DNA from: Trichuris trichiura | Lineage: Eukaryota > Nematoda > Enoplea > Trichinellida > Trichuridae | Reading direction: 5' to 3' | NCBI GenBank assembly: GCA_037903355.1 | Contig: JBAJFE010000042.1 | Location: forward strand, 2,368,001 to 2,432,000 | DNA length: 64,000 nt | Shown: positions 9,940 to 26,646 of the stretch, one piece after another | Layout: the number at the start of each line of letters is the position of its first letter | How positions within the stretch are numbered: position 1 is the first letter of the stretch | The notes under the pieces: model-generated | What the model saw: the letters and a program-made list of their open reading frames with translations, nothing else | Database searches by the model: none | What the model was told of the DNA's origin: nothing | Program-made: the position numbers and the translations under genes

Positions 9940-12326
9940 GATTTGCCGTGCGACAGCACGGTTGTTGAGCTTTTGCTTTAGAATTTATTTAACAGCTGTT
10001 GCTTAAGTTGTAAGTGAAATTGTTAAATTTCCATTGCTAAGGAGTGATGTTATAACGGTGGATGCAGTATCCCTTTTTAGCAATACTTTTAGCGCGTTCA
10101 GAGCAGATAATTGCAAGTTATTGTTTATGGTTTTTTTATCATCGGTAAGACTCATTTTGTGCTTTAACAAAACATGGCTTTTAAGCAGCAGCTATATCTG
10201 CTTGAAAAACTCGATAATTTTACTGGTTAACTTTCTTATCGCTACGACATTTTATCAATAAAACCGCCCAGAGCGTTCTGCTCGATAAAGCTTCTATGTT
10301 GGTGATTTTCTCAATGGTAGAAATCGACATCGCAGTGCTTTTTGTTCTTGAGTCTTGAGATTTCGTCATTCCAATATTGTAGAGCACAACGACAAACGAT
10401 ATGGTGCCTAACTGATTAAGCTTACAACGAAGAATTTTGCAAGAATTAATAGAGCTAATTGCCAAAATCTTTATTTTTCGCTTTTACGTTTTAGGCTCAG
10501 TTTTGTACTACTGGGTTTAAGCCTCATGGACAGGTTTCCTGGGCCATCTTCATAGTCAGCTGTTAAGGTAGTGACGTCCTCATTGCTGAGATTGTTGGCA
10601 TTTCTCCACACAGTCCTACTTTAGCTCTTGGTTCGTCCAGCATAACGTTTTACATTGCTTATTTAGCATATAAGTTAAATACGTAGCGTGACAGTATATA
10701 GCCTTGATGTATTTGTTTACAAATTTCTGTTTGCTGTTCCATGCACAGTTCTAACTGTTGCTTCATGTCTTGCTTGCGAGTTGCCCAAAAGAGAGGTAGG
10801 ATGGTCTGGTATTCACATCTCCTCGACGAATTGCCACTTTTCATTGTGGACTACAAGTTCTAAGACCTTGGCGTAATCAGTGAAGCAGAACCAGATGTGT
10901 TTAAGAACGAGGATGAGGGACACAAATCCAGGCTAGATTAAAAACAGGAATTTTAACGTGTAGCGTAAAGCCCACTGAAATGCGACTTTCACTCCTATTT
11001 TCAGGGTTTGTCGGTTACGCGCCCGCGTTCTGAGAAATGCAGGCTCCTTCCTGTTGGGCATGCATCATCCCGTTATGCCTTTACTGGCTCGCATGCTAGC
11101 TATCTTGTTTTACCTTTACCTAAGTCTAAGTTGAAATATAAGCTCTACGTCTACGTTTGGGCTTAAGGAGGGTCAGAACAAGAGGATCGGCAAAGTTACG
11201 GTGGGACCCATGACCGACAAGACCCATATTTTCTTGGTTAGTAACGCTGTCACGTTGAGCAGCATGTTTACACGCCACTTGCCTTCACAGGTCACCCTCA
11301 GTCGACTGTATTGTTATTGCCGAATGGAGAAAACCTACCTAATTTTTCTGAGATTGAAATTCCGGGTGTGGTAATTCTCAATTTCCATTGGTTTGAATAA
11401 TTAGGGGTTGTTCCACTATGTCTGTTGACTTAGGAGGTTCATCCGCAACTTCGAAGAGTTCTAGTTATTATCATTTACCTCTCCGGGTGACTGCTGCGCT
11501 TTTAAGGTCCAGCTTAGTACGAGGGAAGCACGTTAAAGTGAATACATTCATTAAAGCGATGAAGCAAACGCTGAAAACCTTTTAAAACAAGTGAATCGGA
11601 AAAGTTTAGTAGCAAAATAATTTTGTTTGGAAGGAGTCATTTCAAATCTTCAAGAAATAAATCCTCCGTACCCATCTTCACTGCAGAAAAAGTTTCGTCA
11701 GTACATCATTTGAAATGGCTTGGAACGCTGCAGCCGTCTCTCTGGGAAGTTGTCAGCTTCTCAGGGTCATTTTTGAAGGCGTTAGCAAAAATCACAGGCG
11801 AGAATTTAATTGCCCATGTGAACGCCATGAATTTAAAGAAAAAAACTGGTTTTGAATATCCATTAAAGGAATACCAGAGTTTTACTTACGTTAACACTTC
11901 TCATTGTCAGTCCTGTAAAATAAAGCATGCATGCGACGAAATGCTTTATCGGAAAGACAGGTACAGTTCATTCTCGATTCATCGTCACATTTTTTGTCCT
12001 GGTATATTTGTAATGCTCTATCAGTATAGCGCAGTGGAGACGGACTGGGCAATTTGAAACCAAGTTTACTTCAGCGGAAAAGTTTATCTTCATTCCCATT
12101 ACTCGCTATTATAGTTCCACTTGCTCGAAGAGGGGATTCATGTGGTCAGTCAACCATTTTATTCATATTTTATTTTAGCTATAACTCTTTTCATATCGAC
12201 ACAGAGTTAAAAGTTTCGATCCATTATAAAGTAATGTCTAAAATAAGTTCTGTAGGCGTCTTCCGCTTGTGCCCGTTTAGACAAGGTGTTTAGATAGTGT
12301 TAGGAGTTGAACATTTTAAGCAACAG
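9940..12326. other. intergenic; one MITE, one unexplained open frame
   Basis: No supported gene. An open frame of 144 codons runs 11623-12057 on the plus strand but begins with TTG; its first ATG is near 11827. It has no recognisable domain and no clear splice partner, so I do not call it. A MITE at 11005-11222 is listed separately. Confidence 0.45.
11005..11222 (-). mobile_element. MITE, copy 1 (inverted)
   Basis: About 218 bases bounded by inverted TTGTCGGT / ACCGACAA ends. Read on the minus strand it matches the elements at 14915, 24553 and 28050, including GGAGCCTGCATTTCTCAG shared with copy 2. No coding capacity. Confidence 0.6.
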
Positions 12327-13205
12327 TCATTTGTGAAGAAAAAATGCCGTTGTATTTCCATGCTTGAGGGTGGCATAATCAGTTCGCCTAACAGGGCTCG
12401 TCCCGCGTTTTGTTTTTTTTGTTTTCTCGGGAGCATTGCCTGCAAAGAATTGTTTTGTTTGGCCTTTCTTAATGGTTTCGTAGTCTTCTAAATTCATGGG
12501 TGGTTCGTTACTCTTTCGTTTCTCCTCTAACGCTGGATTGGGTTCATTTTGGTTATCGTAAGCGAATTCCTTTATCTTTCCGCAGGTTCCGTAATCTGGA
12601 AGAGCGCCATTTTGACCTTTTTTAGTACCCACTTCCTCGCCTTCTGTCTCTGTTGCGAAGCAGTTCTTCCCTTTATCACCTGGCATGACGTAGCCTTCAA
12701 TATATTCTCTCGCATTTTGTTTGGCGCTTTCTCCGCCGGCGAAAAATTGCTTTGTTTTTCCCGCGTGTTCCATCGTGTCATATTCTTTGCCGGCGTTTTT
12801 CACCACCCCCGGATCTTCTTTATGCCCCGTAGACGAGAATAGCTCTCGCATGTTTTGACTTGCCCGTTTGGTAAGGCCTTTCCACTTATTCTTTGCATTT
12901 GGTTTTTTTGATATGTTTGGATCTGAGTGGCGCTTGTGTTCATCGGCATCATGTCTTTCACGTTCTCGACTCTTCCGACCGCTGCTCTTTCTTCGTGCAC
13001 TTCGCCTCTGACAATGTCCTTTGTGGTCTCGCTTCTCGCTATCATCTGATCTATCCCGGTGAGCTCCTTTCTCCAAGCTTGCCTTTCTGTGTCGCTTGCC
13101 TTTTCTGAAGCACTGAAAACATACTAAGAAGATTAGCTTGTTCGAAAATTCACTATGCTGGTTTGCGTCAAATGGAGTGACAAACTTCTTGTGCAGTCTC
13201 ACCAT
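12327..13205 (-). CDS. unrecognised basic protein with five Tyr/Phe repeats
   Basis: From the first ATG the frame gives 292 residues. I do not recognise the family. The N-terminal half is very rich in Lys, Arg, Ser and Asp (for example RRSARRKSSGRKSRERERH), like a disordered nucleic-acid- or membrane-binding tail. The C-terminal half has five spaced repeats of about 16 residues with an acidic-Tyr-x-Thr start and a basic-aromatic end: EYDTMEHAGKTKQFFAG, EYIEGYVMPGDKGKNCFA, DYGTCGKIKEFAY, DYETIKKGQTKQFFAG and DYATLKHGNTTAFF. The 5' end is uncertain: a GTGAGA donor (exon end 13203) and a TTTTCAG acceptor (exon start 13112) could remove 90 bases in phase, and upstream exons may exist. The gene is therefore best seen as possibly partial. 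Coding is supported by the repeats, not by homology. Confidence 0.6.
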   Translation of the reverse strand: MVRLHKKFVTPFDANQHSEFSNKLIFLVCFQCFRKGKRHRKASLEKGAHRDRSDDSEKRDHKGHCQRRSARRKSSGRKSRERERHDADEHKRHSDPNISKKPNAKNKWKGLTKRASQNMRELFSSTGHKEDPGVVKNAGKEYDTMEHAGKTKQFFAGGESAKQNAREYIEGYVMPGDKGKNCFATETEGEEVGTKKGQNGALPDYGTCGKIKEFAYDNQNEPNPALEEKRKSNEPPMNLEDYETIKKGQTKQFFAGNAPEKTKKTKRGTSPVRRTDYATLKHGNTTAFFLHK

Positions 13206-13274
13206 TCTTTGTTTCTTCGAAGCAAACGTGTCATCTGCTGCCAAAATGTTTCCCTTCTTTGTTGCGTGCACCAA

Positions 13275-16200
13275 TCTTCCCCATGCTAAAACTCAAAACC
13301 TGCGTTTTGCATTGTTTCTTGTTATGAATGCATCGGCACAAGCAGGGTTACATCTGGTTAACTTAAAGCGAGTAGAGTTACGTCTGCGATCTGTCACTTT
13401 CCTTTGTCCATGCATCTTTAAAACCACGTTTAATGTAGTTTAAGACTGCGCCTTGATAACTAACTACATGGCGAGTCATTTGTTTGAAAAAAATGCTTGA
13501 TTACATTATTGGCTTATGTTTCTGAAAGCACAAAACTTCTACCACCTTCTGCCAATCATTTATAGCGTGCTGTAGATGGGAACAACTTTCAAAGCTTTCG
13601 GAATTCCCTGATTTCGTTGTCCATCTCAAATGTCTGAACAGTCCTGATCTTGATGATTTCTGCTTTACATAAGCATGCCAAGTAGGTGTTGACATATTCC
13701 AATTAGCGTTGAGGTCACGGATGAAGTAGTCAATACTGTCTTTGTTTACGGCACGATTACCTCAAGGAGAAAGCTCCCTTTAACTCTGCTGCGCGTGACT
13801 GGGCTTAATTATGGGTCTAAAAAGGTTGGGCCATGTTCCAAGATGACAGATAGAGATAATGGTAAGCAGAGCTCGCCATTTACGACCCGGTAAAACAGAC
13901 GGATTAGTCACTGGTCTTAAAAATTAAAATTAACATCAACATCTAGAAAATTGTGTTTTCAATGCAAAATCAGCATCTATAAATACAAGGAAACAAGGAA
14001 GGGGCCAAATCTTTATAGCTCAAACGATGTGTATGATGTCCGTAGAGAAGCTGCTGTTAACGATGAGAAAGAAAGACTAGAGAAAAAGAGCAACGGACAG
14101 AACAATGCTGAACTGGGTCAAAATAGCCAAAAAATGATAGGAACTATAAAAGGAAAAGAATGACAGGAAAGAAGCTCGGCCCCTCTGGAAGAAGAATCAG
14201 CTTTTCAATCTGACATAGCTCTCTTTCGTCATCGAAAAAGGAATGAGCTCGGCAAGCGGCAACTCGATTGCAACATGTTCGTCGAAATGGAACTATTAGT
14301 AGAAATGACGCTTCCAACATAGCGTTTTCAAAAAGACAACAAAAGCGCGCAGCATAATCCATCATTGGTCAGATGGCAGGCACAAATGTTTCAACTTAGC
14401 GTAACTTCAGTCTTATTTATAGATGTCAAAATGTACTTGCTTTTCTTTACTTTTCCCGGGGATTACCGTATGAACGGGTTACACAAAGAAACCTGCCCAT
14501 TTTAGTAAGGCAAAATAATATGGGCTTTTAAGGTCTTCGTGGCTTCCATGTTCTTTCTTTAACAAAAGGAAGTTGCAAAAGCAAGAACAATTATCCTTGG
14601 GGGCAACGGAGCGAAATGCCTAGACAAAGGAGAGGCCAGAAATTTTTTAGGTTCGAACTGCCAACGTTAAGTCTCCCCAACTCCTACAAATCGTACGGTC
14701 AAACTGCACAAGCTACAAATTTGATTGCTCCAATTTGGCTTTACGGACATTTGTGGCGAAAGCTTTCTGTTCAACCGTCTCCCTATATATGCTCCAGACT
14801 AAACCTTTATTGAATGCCTAAACTAAACCCTACTCTGCGTGTATATCTCGGTTACACGCTCTTCCCTTTAGTTTCGAAGCAATTCCAAGAACGGATCTCG
14901 TCCTGTAGGCGTCCCACTGTCATACTGTAGCTTTGCCGCCCATCTTGTCTTGCCCTTACCTAAACTTAGACCTAAAAATAAGGCTTACGTCCTGGCTTAG
15001 ATTTAGGAAAGGGCAAAAAAGGATGGCCGGTATGCTCTCCGCTAAGGGACAGCAAGTTTAGAGCATGCATGCCAGAAAGGAGCCTGCATTTCTCAGTCTG
15101 TAGGGCGGCTGAATCACAAGAGTCTCAAAAATGAATAAAGTGCAGAAAAATAATGTAGATGAAAGCAATCAAGTGACCACTAATATTTAAATCAATGTTT
15201 TTCAGTAAGTGCTGAACAGAAATGGAACTGAACCTCATGGGCTATGCTAAACGCAGACAAGCAAAGCAAACGCAGAACGAAAATTCCATTCCCATACTTT
15301 AGAAGCAAACCGTGAATACTACAGTCAACTCGCGCTGCGTATGTTTTGAGAAGTCAGGTACATTGGTAACGTGTCGATGTACTAAGTCTTTAACTTCAAT
15401 AAGCTTCCCTTTTTTCGTAAAAATTAGCCAAAAACAATAGTTCTCAGCAAGGATTTCAGGGTTTATGAGGAAGATTAACGCCAGACGGTGATAGCTTTTT
15501 GGCTGTCAAGTTAACAGAGATTGGAAAACGTGCTCCTCTGCTAAGGACGCGGCTGCTGTCGGGGACCTCACCCGTCTTCCGTTCCACCTTTTCCCGCCAG
15601 TTTTTCCAGTTTTCAGGAATAACATCAGCCAGTCAGATCACAGCTCTTGAGCAAATCGGATTAATGGGGCAATGGCAACCTTAAACTTGAGAAACATCCT
15701 GGTCTAAAACACCCTACAGCTCACATCCATCGACCTGAAAACTAAGACACCTGATCCTATTAAAGATTCAAAAGTGGAACTTTTGGTAGCACGTGCTGCT
15801 AGGTTCAATTCTTTCATTTATAAGTTTTCCACCCTAGTGCAAAGCAAAGACTTTTGCTTTACTAAAAATGCGATGTGAAGTTTTCGCAGCCACTCTTATC
15901 CCCTTACTGAGCGCGACCAGTGAGGCCGAGGACGGGGAGAGTAGCCTTGAAAGCTGCCATCGCATAGGAAAAATTCTTACCTTTTAACAAGTATAAGCGA
16001 AAGAAAAAAGAAAGGATTCGAGCTGTAATTTTAAAAATTATAAAGCAGCCATTGAAAAATTATTTGGATCACGTAGATTCAATATTAATGCCGTTTTTCC
16101 TTTTTAGAAAATATTTGAAACGCCTGAGTTTTATTTTAAAACATGCTCTTAAATTGAAACGCGTTTTAAAAATTAATTTACGCTTTCGTATACAGGAAAC

Positions 16201-16322
16201 CATATCGACGCGAGCATAAATGATGTGCAGGCCTGTCGTACGTGTACGTTGACGGTAACTATCCTGATCAGGCGCATTAATTTCGGAGCTTCCCCTGCTT
16301 CCTCGTTGCATTGTTTGTTGCG
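13275..16322. other. intergenic; one MITE
   Basis: About 3 kb before the ADP/ATP carrier. A short minus-strand frame with ATG at 13695 (64 codons) could be an upstream exon of the repeat protein, but no matching splice phase was found. Otherwise only the MITE at 14915-15115. Confidence 0.4.
14915..15115 (+). mobile_element. MITE, copy 2
   Basis: Begins around GTCATACTGTAGCTTTGCCG and ends near GGAGCCTGCATTTCTCAG. The centre contains AAGGCTTACGT and a partial palindrome. Aligns along its length with the copies at 24553 and 28050 and with the reverse complement of 11005-11222. Confidence 0.55.
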
Positions 16323-17606
16323 ATGGCCTCTCAAGACAAAGGAACTCCGAAATCTCCTTCGTTGCCGGTAAAGAGTGGCAAAAAGGATGATAAGTCCTTC
16401 AACATGAAAAAGTTCACCGTCGATCTTCTCACCGGTGGTGTTGCGGCCGCGATTTCGAAGACTGCCGTGGCGCCCATTGAGCGTGTCAAGTTGCTTCTTC
16501 AGGTACGTTTGCTGCTCTAGTTGATAAAGAACCTGCTGTACTTTCGAGCCTCACTTTAAATGTCGCTAAATACTTCTTGCGAATGTTATTTCAGTGGCAT
16601 AAGTAACACATCAGTTAGACCTCCGTAGTTCTTGGTCTCAGCAACTTTATGCGTAACCTTTCAGGTTCAACATGCCCAGAAAACTATTGCAGCTGATAAG
16701 CGTTACAAAGGCATAATTGATTGTTTGATCCGAGTTCCAAGAGAGCAGGGCTTTCTGTCTTTGTGGCGCGGCAACCTGGTCAACGTTATTCGCTACTTTC
16801 CGACTCAGGCATTGAACTTCGCCTTCAAAGACACGTACAAACGTCTGTTCATTGGCGAAGTGGACAAAAACAAGGAGTTCTGGAAATTTTTTGCCGGTGA
16901 ATGACATTTCTTGGCGTTTCGTTCGCATTAATTATTTTTTCAGGCAACCTCCTGTCTGGCGGAGCCGCTGGCGCAACGGGACTTTGCTTCGTGTACCCGC
17001 TCGATTTTGCAAGAACACGTTTAGCCGTCGATGTAGGCAAAGATGCAGCGAGCCGAGAGTTTACAGGACTCACTGATTGTCTTGTCAAAATTTTTAAGCA
17101 TGACGGGCCTATAGGCTTGTACAGGTAGATATTGTCAACCGATTGCATAATCTTATTGTACTTCTCTTTATTTTAGAGGTTTTTTCGTCTCCGTGCAGGG
17201 CATTATTATATATCGCGCAGCATACTTCGGTTTCTTTGATACAATTAAGGCAACTGTTAGTAAAGATCCCAAGAAGATGAATTTCTTCGCTGCCTGGGCT
17301 ATCGCGCAGGTAAAATCGTTTTACCGTTGACTTACGCTTGCTTACTCCTTGCTTTAAAACTAGGTAGTTACGGTATGCAGTGGTATCACTTCCTATCCTT
17401 GGGACACTGTAAGGCGACGTATGATGATGCAGTCGGGCCGTAAAGAGATTATCTACAAGAATACGTGGGATTGCGCAAAGAAAATCATCACCGAAGAAGG
17501 ATTCACCGCACTGTTCAAAGGTGCTTTGAGTAACGTGTTCCGTGGAACAGGCGGAGCACTAGTTCTTGCATTCTACGACGAAATCAAGAAGTATCTGCCT
17601 TATTAA
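16323..17606 (+). CDS. ANT: mitochondrial ADP/ATP carrier
   Basis: Five exons: 16323-16502, 16665-16896, 16944-17124, 17177-17309 and 17364-17606, with GT-AG introns and consistent phases, giving 322 residues. The protein exchanges ADP and ATP across the inner mitochondrial membrane. Three repeats of about 100 residues each carry the carrier signature: PIERVK, PLDFART and PWDTVR. The ADP/ATP-carrier-specific RRRMMM is at residues 259-264. A 20-odd residue basic, Ser/Pro-rich N-terminal extension precedes the first helix, as in other nematode carriers. The ATG at 16323 is preceded by an in-frame TTG that would only add four residues. The gene is tail to tail with CDK5, with 186 bases between stops. 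Identity is certain; which carrier paralogue it is cannot be told. Confidence 0.97.
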
Positions 17607-17792
17607 TGCCAACTAGGCAACCGTCAGTAGGTTCACGTTAGGTGTTCCGTCATTTGAAATTTTTCCATCATAGTTCCGATTATAGCGACTTAAATTTCAA
17701 ACGACGCAGTAAACAAGGCTTCGATTGTGGCAATTGGTTCTATTTTCCTTCCTCGTCTCCGTACAAGTCGAAAAAGTCGAACAGTTAAAAAG

Positions 17793-23044
<5,252 letters not shown>

Positions 23045-25563
23045 TTTGGAGATGAGTTTCCCTATTCAGCGCAGTTTGCCCTGCGTAACAGCGATTATTC
23101 TGGCAGCTACCAAATTAAGATTGGCCGCCTTTGAAATTAAACCGCTTTTCATTTATTTATTTCGTCTTGACAGCCGACAAAAACAATAATAACCATACGT
23201 TAAACAGCATTTTCCCGTAGACATGAGACCCTATATTCGCCCTTTAGGAAATTACAGAAGTCAATTGAAAAGCAAGTAAGATAAATTTGCTGAGCAGCTC
23301 TTTATTGGTTTTCGTACGGTCGTAGATTAGCGCTTCGGAAAGCTTTACGCCTTCATGTGACAATATAAAGGCTGCGTTGCTCAAGAGCTTGCTCTACAAG
23401 CAGTGAAAACATAGTTTTATTCAGTATCTAATTTTTCTACGCACTGCAAAGAGTACGCCACGTATGAATGCTTTTAAACGGTTTAAGTAAGTTAAGCATG
23501 CGGGATGTTACTAGCAAGTTCTCTGCTGCTAGGAATGAGAAAATCACTTCTTGTTCTACGCGGAGTGTTCTATATCGGCAAAAGACTTTGTACACCTAAA
23601 CGCGTGAACATTTATTTCATTGTGCGTCCGAGGCTTATCGTAGCAATTTTTTTGCGGAGCTGAAGATTTTCGGCAGTCAATGCCATTAGTCGACTAATTG
23701 TTTCCTCTAAAAGAAATTCTAAGCGTTGAGCCGATATAATCCTCTTACGCAGATTGAATGGGTGGATACGATTTCTGCCTACTCAAGATTAGTTCCTTTT
23801 AACTAATACTGCTAAGCGAAGTGTCTGCTCAAAGAAACCCTGTTTGAGTCGCTTACGATCTACATAGATTCTGTTCAGTACCAATGGTATACTACAGCGC
23901 GGGAGCAATGGGGTGGTTAATTTAGTCTGAAAGTCACATTTTTACTTCCTTGTTTTTCGTCTTGAAAACAGGCCTCAGTCAAAGTTATGTTCTGCGCTAG
24001 TTAGCTCAAACGAAACGGACCAATTAATATTTAATGCAGTGAATCAACTTTCTTTACGATGACATGAATGAACTGTGAGCAGAGAGACAGAGCGAGTTAG
24101 AACATTTCTTGGAATCTTTTGCAGCATTAAGCAGAATCTTGACTTTCCTAACGCTATCATAGGTTTTCATAGTACATCTTCAACAGGCAATTTTGCTCGC
24201 TCGTTTTTTTAAGTTTGTGAAATTATACCAAACAGGCACCCTACCAACGGATGGATGAGCACTTATTAACTGTCACGGCCCGAGCCGAAATGATGTCAAG
24301 ATACGAAATACGCACGAAGATACGATGTTTACTACAGCACATGAGAGCAACCGTCCTCTGCGACGTCAGCAGACAAAACTAAACTTAAGCCTCGCGAGCG
24401 AGCGAACGTGGTGTCAAAATTAGGTAGGCGTTCTGCATGGGCGACCATGTTGCGAATCTCCCGCCTCGCGCTGACAGCCTCGACTGTAGCCGTCTTCGTT
24501 CACAACATTAACAAACTTCTTCTTTAGCAAGCCAAGGTTAAGTACATGTGCGTTTTTGTCCCTCGGTCATACCGTCGCTTTGCCGCCCATCCTACTCCGC
24601 CTTTATCTGAGTCTAAACCCAAACTTAAGGCTTACGTTTTTGCTAAAGCTTAAGTGAGAACAGAATGGTAAGCCACCGTGCCACATCCCTCAGGGCAGAA
24701 CAGGGTGATTGCATGATTAATGTAAAAGAACCTGCATTTCAGAGAACGTGGGCACATAACCGACAGGGTCCGTTGCTCTTCTAGTAAGTGCTTATACATT
24801 AGTAGGGGGTTTACTTGGTTTGACTTGCTCGAAATAAGTGTTTCTGGAATTGCAAACATTTTTGACCTTTCATTACTCCCAAACTGAAGTCGAAACTATT
24901 GTTTAAATTTCTCAACGATCCGCCGACGTGCACTGACTGCAAAAATTTCAGAGCAAACAAACAAACAGAAACCAGCTTGTTGAGCATGAGCAGGGTTAAA
25001 TTGAAGGTAGTATATTTAGCAGCAAAACTAGTAACAATAGTCCAAGATTGGAACTTCGCCTTTTAAGGTATATTTCAGAGGTAAAGTTCAATTAAAGATA
25101 AGTATTTCTGGAAATTTCTGTTTTCTTGCGGGGTGTGGGAGAATGGAGACTTTTAGTGTGAAGGTTCCAAGTGCATATACTGTTATGCCTTATCCATCCG
25201 CTTGAAAACGCGTTATCCCCAAGAAAGAAATGAAGCTGCGCCCGTCTGTGAAAGTATGAATAGTTAAAGGAATTTTAATCTCTTTGATTGTAGGCACCGT
25301 AATCACAATTAAAGGAAAATCTTAGCTACAAGTCAAATAGCAGTTAGTAACGTTTTGATGCTATTTTTTGAGTAATGCTTTTCTTTCCTTCTGCCTGTAC
25401 TAATTTTTTCGGCAAACCCAGGGTGACCACTTCTTGAAGACCGTTGCCAGCGCTATCTCCATCTTCAAATCCGCGTGTTCACTTGTTCATTACTTTCAAA
25501 AATGTTAAATTGCCTTTTCGCTTCCGTGAAATAAGGCCATGATTCCGCAGAACATAACATCAT
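23045..25563. other. intergenic; one MITE
   Basis: About 2.5 kb upstream of CDK5 and downstream of the tetraspanin gene. No open frame of interest. It contains the MITE at 24553-24768. Confidence 0.5.
24553..24768 (+). mobile_element. MITE, copy 3
   Basis: Starts near TTTTGTCCCTCGGTCATACC and ends near ACATAACCGACAGGG, so inverted ends related to TTGTCGGTCAT are recognisable. Interior shares CTTTGCCGCCCATC, AAGGCTTACGT and CCTGCATTTCAGAGAACG with its relatives. Confidence 0.6.
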
Positions 25564-26646
25564 TTATTTCTTTCCCCACGCAAGGATCCAAGTCACTGTA
25601 GTATCGGTGTCTGATTCGCAATATCTGTATAGGTACCTCATCGCGTTGGCTAGGTAAAGCATAAGCACAGCACTGACGAGCATAGACCAAAGGACGATAG
25701 GAGTGACGAAGCGCATGTTTTCGACGACGCTGTGCGTCAAGCTTTCCAGCTTGCCGTCACAACCTTTAGCAAAAACAGTCTCATTGTCAAAAGAACCTTC
25801 TATTGTTTTAGAAACTACGCCATTTCCACAGAGCGGTGAACTTTGCACATCTCTGATGCAGCAGCTCCACGGAAAGCTTAAACGATCTATGTCAGCTATT
25901 TTCTCGGTAAAGTTTGCCCCTACGCTATGCCATGATCTTGGGTTTCCTACACCGCAGCAATGAAATTCTCCTTGAATAAAATTAACTGCGAGGGCGTATT
26001 CACCACCTTCAGAGCGCATCTTTTCGAATGACTTCATCAAATGGCGTACTATCCTGTCGTGCCTTCCGTTTTCTTCCACCATTATAGTCACATGCATAAA
26101 GAGGAGCACAAAAATTGACACGTTAAATACTACTATGGTTGCCCGTTGCAGCTGCTTTACGTGCAGACCATTTAGCACGTTTAAAGCATAACCAGCGGTC
26201 AACCATATGCATACAGTGGGTACTAAAACCAGAAGCAAAAGCGCCACTTTTTCTTTGGTCGGTAAAGTTGGGGAGACTTTAACAGCATCGAAAATGCTAA
26301 ATCCCGAATGCACTACCACGTATCCCATTGCTACCATGCATGCAACGTAAACTAGTATCAAGAAATACTGTAAGGCTACACGGGCTTTGTATGGTAGCAC
26401 CACCCGTGCAAACATTCGCGTTGGTAGTGGCACGTTATCCACAGGTCCCGAAAAAGTTGCTTCGCTAGAGCTAGAAGCAGAGGAAGGTGACGATATGGTT
26501 CCTGCTGTTTCCTTAGAAGTTGATGCACTTTTATCTTCCGAAATACTTGCGCCGCTTTCTCCTGAACTTTTCCGTCCACCCACACTTAGGCCGCTGCTTT
26601 TCGATAGATCGTCTGTTTTTGTTGTGTCGCTAATTTCGGATGCCAT
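25564..26646 (-). CDS. tetraspanin with long Ser-rich N-terminus
   Basis: Uninterrupted 360-residue frame from the ATG at 26646 (the open frame extends upstream only to a TTG). After about 85 mostly polar, Ser-rich residues come four membrane helices: two close together, a third, then a large extracellular loop and a fourth near the C-terminus. The loop has the family hallmark FHCCGVGN, later PWSCC, LCGNG and KGC, the six-cysteine pattern of tetraspanins. These proteins organise membrane microdomains by binding other membrane proteins. The long N-terminal extension is unusual, as most tetraspanins have about ten residues before the first helix. The lack of introns is also odd. The stop codon lies within an AATAAA, so a polyadenylation signal may overlap it. 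Confidence 0.88.
   Translation of the reverse strand: MASEISDTTKTDDLSKSSGLSVGGRKSSGESGASISEDKSASTSKETAGTISSPSSASSSSEATFSGPVDNVPLPTRMFARVVLPYKARVALQYFLILVYVACMVAMGYVVVHSGFSIFDAVKVSPTLPTKEKVALLLLVLVPTVCIWLTAGYALNVLNGLHVKQLQRATIVVFNVSIFVLLFMHVTIMVEENGRHDRIVRHLMKSFEKMRSEGGEYALAVNFIQGEFHCCGVGNPRSWHSVGANFTEKIADIDRLSFPWSCCIRDVQSSPLCGNGVVSKTIEGSFDNETVFAKGCDGKLESLTHSVVENMRFVTPIVLWSMLVSAVLMLYLANAMRYLYRYCESDTDTTVTWILAWGKK

Noticed and set aside
11623..12057. 144-codon plus-strand open frame
   Set aside because: Starts at TTG with the first ATG halfway; no domain or splice partner. Its length is mildly unusual but not enough for a call.
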